A DNA stretch of 64,000 nt from Agelaius tricolor (taxonomy: Eukaryota > Chordata > Aves > Passeriformes > Icteridae), in contig JALJCS010000009.1 in the NCBI GenBank assembly GCA_023055355.1, forward strand, positions 25,321,001 to 25,385,000, given 5' to 3'. Position 1 is the first letter of the stretch. Every line of letters begins with the position of its first letter. Shown here in pieces: positions 61,633 through 64,000 of this stretch. The notes under the pieces were generated by a model that worked only from the letters and a program-made list of their open reading frames with translations, was not told the origin of the DNA and did not search any database. A program made the position numbers and the translations under genes.

Positions 61633-62750
61633 AGTCATTTTGTCCCAAGGCTACAAATTTCTCTTTCATTTAAGGCTTGTGGAGCTCTTCAAATTCATGT
61701 GACTGAGCTTAAATGTCTATCCAGTCCCCAGTGCATCAGCTAGATCAATTACCCATGGTTGCAATGTTTTTAAATGATCACATTTTGTATAGTAGCAGCT
61801 TCTCTCTCTGATTTTCAGAGCCTGAGCCAAATCCTCCCCAGTTGCTTCTCCTCCCCTGCAAAAGCAGTGCACGCCAACAAACACCACCGAGTCCACCATG
61901 TGTATGGTACTGCAGCTTTTTAAGAGCCTCCTCTGCAGCTTATTGGGACTGGGCAACTGTTCAAACTCTTCCTGATGCTCTCTTTTCTGTTCAGATTTCT
62001 TGACAATTCAGAGAATTTGGGGGAAATAAACACTCCCATCTCTAATTTGTGTCAGGGTTCAGTGGGCACCAAGGGAGAGCGACACCATTGTCATGAAAAG
62101 GAAGATTATGCTCTTTTACATAAGGGTATACTTGGATCCCGGAGACATCTGAGTGATACCGGGTATGTTTGGAATTTTAATACACATGCTATTAATACAG
62201 TCCATCCTGTGTTAATGTAATGCCTTGTTAGCTCCAAAAGCTAGGCCTGAAACTAAACACCTCCATGGTTAGAAAAAGCATCCAGCCTGGGATTGAACCA
62301 GCTCTGTCTATGAGCCATAAAGATACAATATTGGATAAGAAACAGAGCAAAAAGCTGAAAGTTGCAAGCTAGCCTTCCTAGCTGCCATCAACAAGAGAAG
62401 ATGAAACACAGGAAAAAAGAATTAACTATGAGGCATCCATCAAAGTCTTTCTCAAGGTGAATAATTACACTCTCTGTTAATTACACGTAGTACCATAGCT
62501 TGGCTTTCATGATATATGTCAGGTTTTATTGCTCTTGTTGTCAGTTTCTGGATGTCATAACTCTGCTCCCCAGCAGCCTGTCTTCAGGATGTGCTATGGT
62601 AAATGAATTCCATGAAAAAAGCATTTGCTAATGTTTGTTTCCCCAGGAACAGCAGTGCAATAGGGTGGTTGCAGACCTTGCACCAAGCTCTCCCAGCAGG
62701 ATGGTGCTCAGAGCTGGTTAACTTCTGCACCTTCTACAGGGCCCTGAGAT

Positions 62751-62776
62751 TAAACCTAAGTAGTAAACCTAAGTAA
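62751..62776 (+). repeat. 13-bp tandem duplication
   Basis: TAAACCTAAGTAG (62751-62763) is followed at once by TAAACCTAAGTAA (62764-62776), differing only in the last base. Confidence 0.93.
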
Positions 62777-62918
62777 CTCTTGCTACAGCAGGCAGGGAGA
62801 TGTTTCTTTGTACAGGCTTTATCATGCTGCCTCTAATCTTATTCATTAACCTGACAGGTCACCATTGCTGCCTTGGGTTATCCCTGGCTCTCCTAACCCA
62901 CCCAAGCACCTCTGCTTG

Positions 62919-62959
62919 CTAGAGTGAGAAGACCCATTTTAGAGGTCTTCTCACTCTAG
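62919..62959. repeat. Perfect 16-bp inverted repeat (hairpin)
   Basis: CTAGAGTGAGAAGACC at 62919-62934 is the exact reverse complement of GGTCTTCTCACTCTAG at 62944-62959, with a nine-base loop. Pairing stops on both sides after 16 bases. No known element is recognised around it. A fold-back (template-switch) mutation would produce such a structure. Confidence 0.97.
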
Positions 62960-64000
62960 TGTGAGGTTTCATGTCTCTCTCCCTGCATATTGGCAAGCCT
63001 CATTTTCAGTACTGTGCTTATTTTTCTTTCAGAAGTGTTTCTTGGATGAATTTTGTTTACAATTACAGAATCACAGAAATAAGCAATGAAAAAATGTATA
63101 TGCTTATAAAAGTCCTGTCAGGCTGAGCTCATCCAACCAAGGAGAATTATCAGTATTATTTTACTTCCCTTTGTCATACCAAATGATTTACTAGCCAGCT
63201 TTTGAAGTGCATATGAATTCTTGGAAGAGTTATGATAGGACGTTGTGTTTCAACTTATTCAAATAGAAATGTGTGAGGATGCTGTTGTTTTGTCCCTTTC
63301 CTTGCCAAAAATAAACACATTTCATTTCACATCTGAAATTTTTAATTTGCTCTAGCCATGGGGAAATTTTTATGTTTAGTCCATGGGCTGAAATGGGCTT
63401 ATGTTCTCATCAATTTTGTTTTGAGTTCATTTGCATAAGGAAAAAATTAATCAAAAATGTCTATGTGCCAGAATTTCATGAAGAAACATTGCCAAATTTT
63501 GGCTGCAAATAATATTTCCAGCTCTGGTGATCAGGATGAATAAGAAAGAGCAAAAGTTCTCACAGAAATTTTTTGTCTGGTTCTCCCATGTTCTTTGTTA
63601 TGGTTAGTATTTGCAGGCCTGAAAATACTTACTATGTTTAACACCCCTGTGAAAAAATAGGAATTATCTTTTTCTTTCTTGTGAGAGGCTCAGAAAGGGG
63701 GAGACTGAAGATGGGTCAAACCACCCAAATGAAATACCCAGTTTAAGGTGGGATGCAGTGTTGTCTGGACCTGTGATCTTTCTCTGTAGCTTGTAAAGGG
63801 AGCTTATGATAGAAGTTCATCTTGAAGGTATGATGTTAGACTAGATGAATCCTGCTCTGTACGGTGGGTATCCATGGGAGGTGTCTTTGACTGCAGGAAA
63901 TCTCTGGCAGAGAAGGAAATGAAACTGCTCCAGGGATCCCAGGAAAATCATGGAACCTTCTTCCTTCTATGGCATTTCAGGCAACCTCTGCTGTCACAGA

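Larger units (their letters stand above)
61633..64000. other. Non-coding sequence, right end of window
   Basis: No gene recognised. It contains a 13-bp tandem duplication at 62751-62776 and a perfect hairpin at 62919-62959. A short stretch at 63066-63140 begins like a minus-strand CR1 3' end (ACAGAATCACAGAA … TCATCCAACC), but the match is too weak to call. Confidence 0.5.

Noticed and set aside
63066..63140. ACAGAATCACAGAA … TCATCCAACC, like a minus-strand CR1 3' end
   Set aside because: The segment between these words does not follow the CR1 order and nothing beyond matches.
63165..63190. TTCCCTTTGTCAT, identical to the first 13 bases of miR-204/211
   Set aside because: The next bases differ from the mature microRNA, and no complementary arm (GGCAAAGGGA type) occurs within 80 bases, so no precursor hairpin exists.
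1..64000. CRISPR arrays, tRNA/rRNA genes, operons, phage or plasmid genes
   Set aside because: None was seen. The sequence has the character of vertebrate nuclear DNA.

Overview
The window looks like non-coding nuclear DNA from a bird, either between genes or inside a large intron. Three things support this. First, the long reading frames are mostly random: none of the open frames over 60 codons reads as a recognisable complete protein, and there are no closely spaced operon-like genes. Second, the recognisable interspersed repeats are CR1 LINE fragments, including one with the typical avian CR1 3' end, plus very old amniote repeats (MIR/CORE-SINE-like and short DNA-transposon-like copies). 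Third, overall repeat density is low, with many short A-rich, T-rich and microsatellite tracts. Placement in birds is well supported; a songbird is only a guess.

Layout. 1-12 kb is unique sequence with one MIR-like relic (about 2.25 kb), palindromes near 1.5 and 4.84 kb, and a CAAA-rich tract at 9.1 kb. 12-21 kb holds a minus-strand MIR-like relic (12.2 kb), a C-rich tract (16.7 kb), a 17-bp tandem duplication (18.4 kb), a 10-bp minisatellite (19.8 kb) and a CORE-SINE-like relic (21.0 kb). 21.8-22.36 kb is a plus-strand CR1 copy with internal deletions. 25.9-27.3 kb holds two similar short minus-strand motifs that may be CR1 ORF1 relics, and a TATA-like site followed by a G-rich run and a 12-bp hairpin at 26.2-26.4 kb. 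30.7 kb and 41.7 kb carry A/C-rich and T/G-rich tracts that are complementary in composition. 32.7-33.1 kb is a decayed LINE reverse-transcriptase relic on the plus strand. 38.9-39.05 kb has two further old repeats. 43.63-44.58 kb is the best preserved LINE copy, a minus-strand CR1 with a mutated catalytic box. 51.45 kb has a (TACCC)n microsatellite. 54.3-54.77 kb is an old CR1 of the type abundant in turtles and crocodilians. 55.6 and 61.6 kb carry relics of one short transposon-like family. 62.9 kb has a perfect 16-bp hairpin.

The one place that may be part of a host protein-coding gene is 55865-56118 on the minus strand: an 84-codon open stretch bounded by a plausible splice acceptor and a strong donor, with four cysteines and an N-glycosylation sequon, next to sequence that looks unlike its repeat-rich surroundings. 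I do not recognise the protein. If it is real, much of the window would be intron or flank of that gene. I found no rRNA, tRNA, CRISPR array or bacterial-type system, and no new biological system that the sequence can support. All family assignments come from recalled consensus patterns, not a database search.
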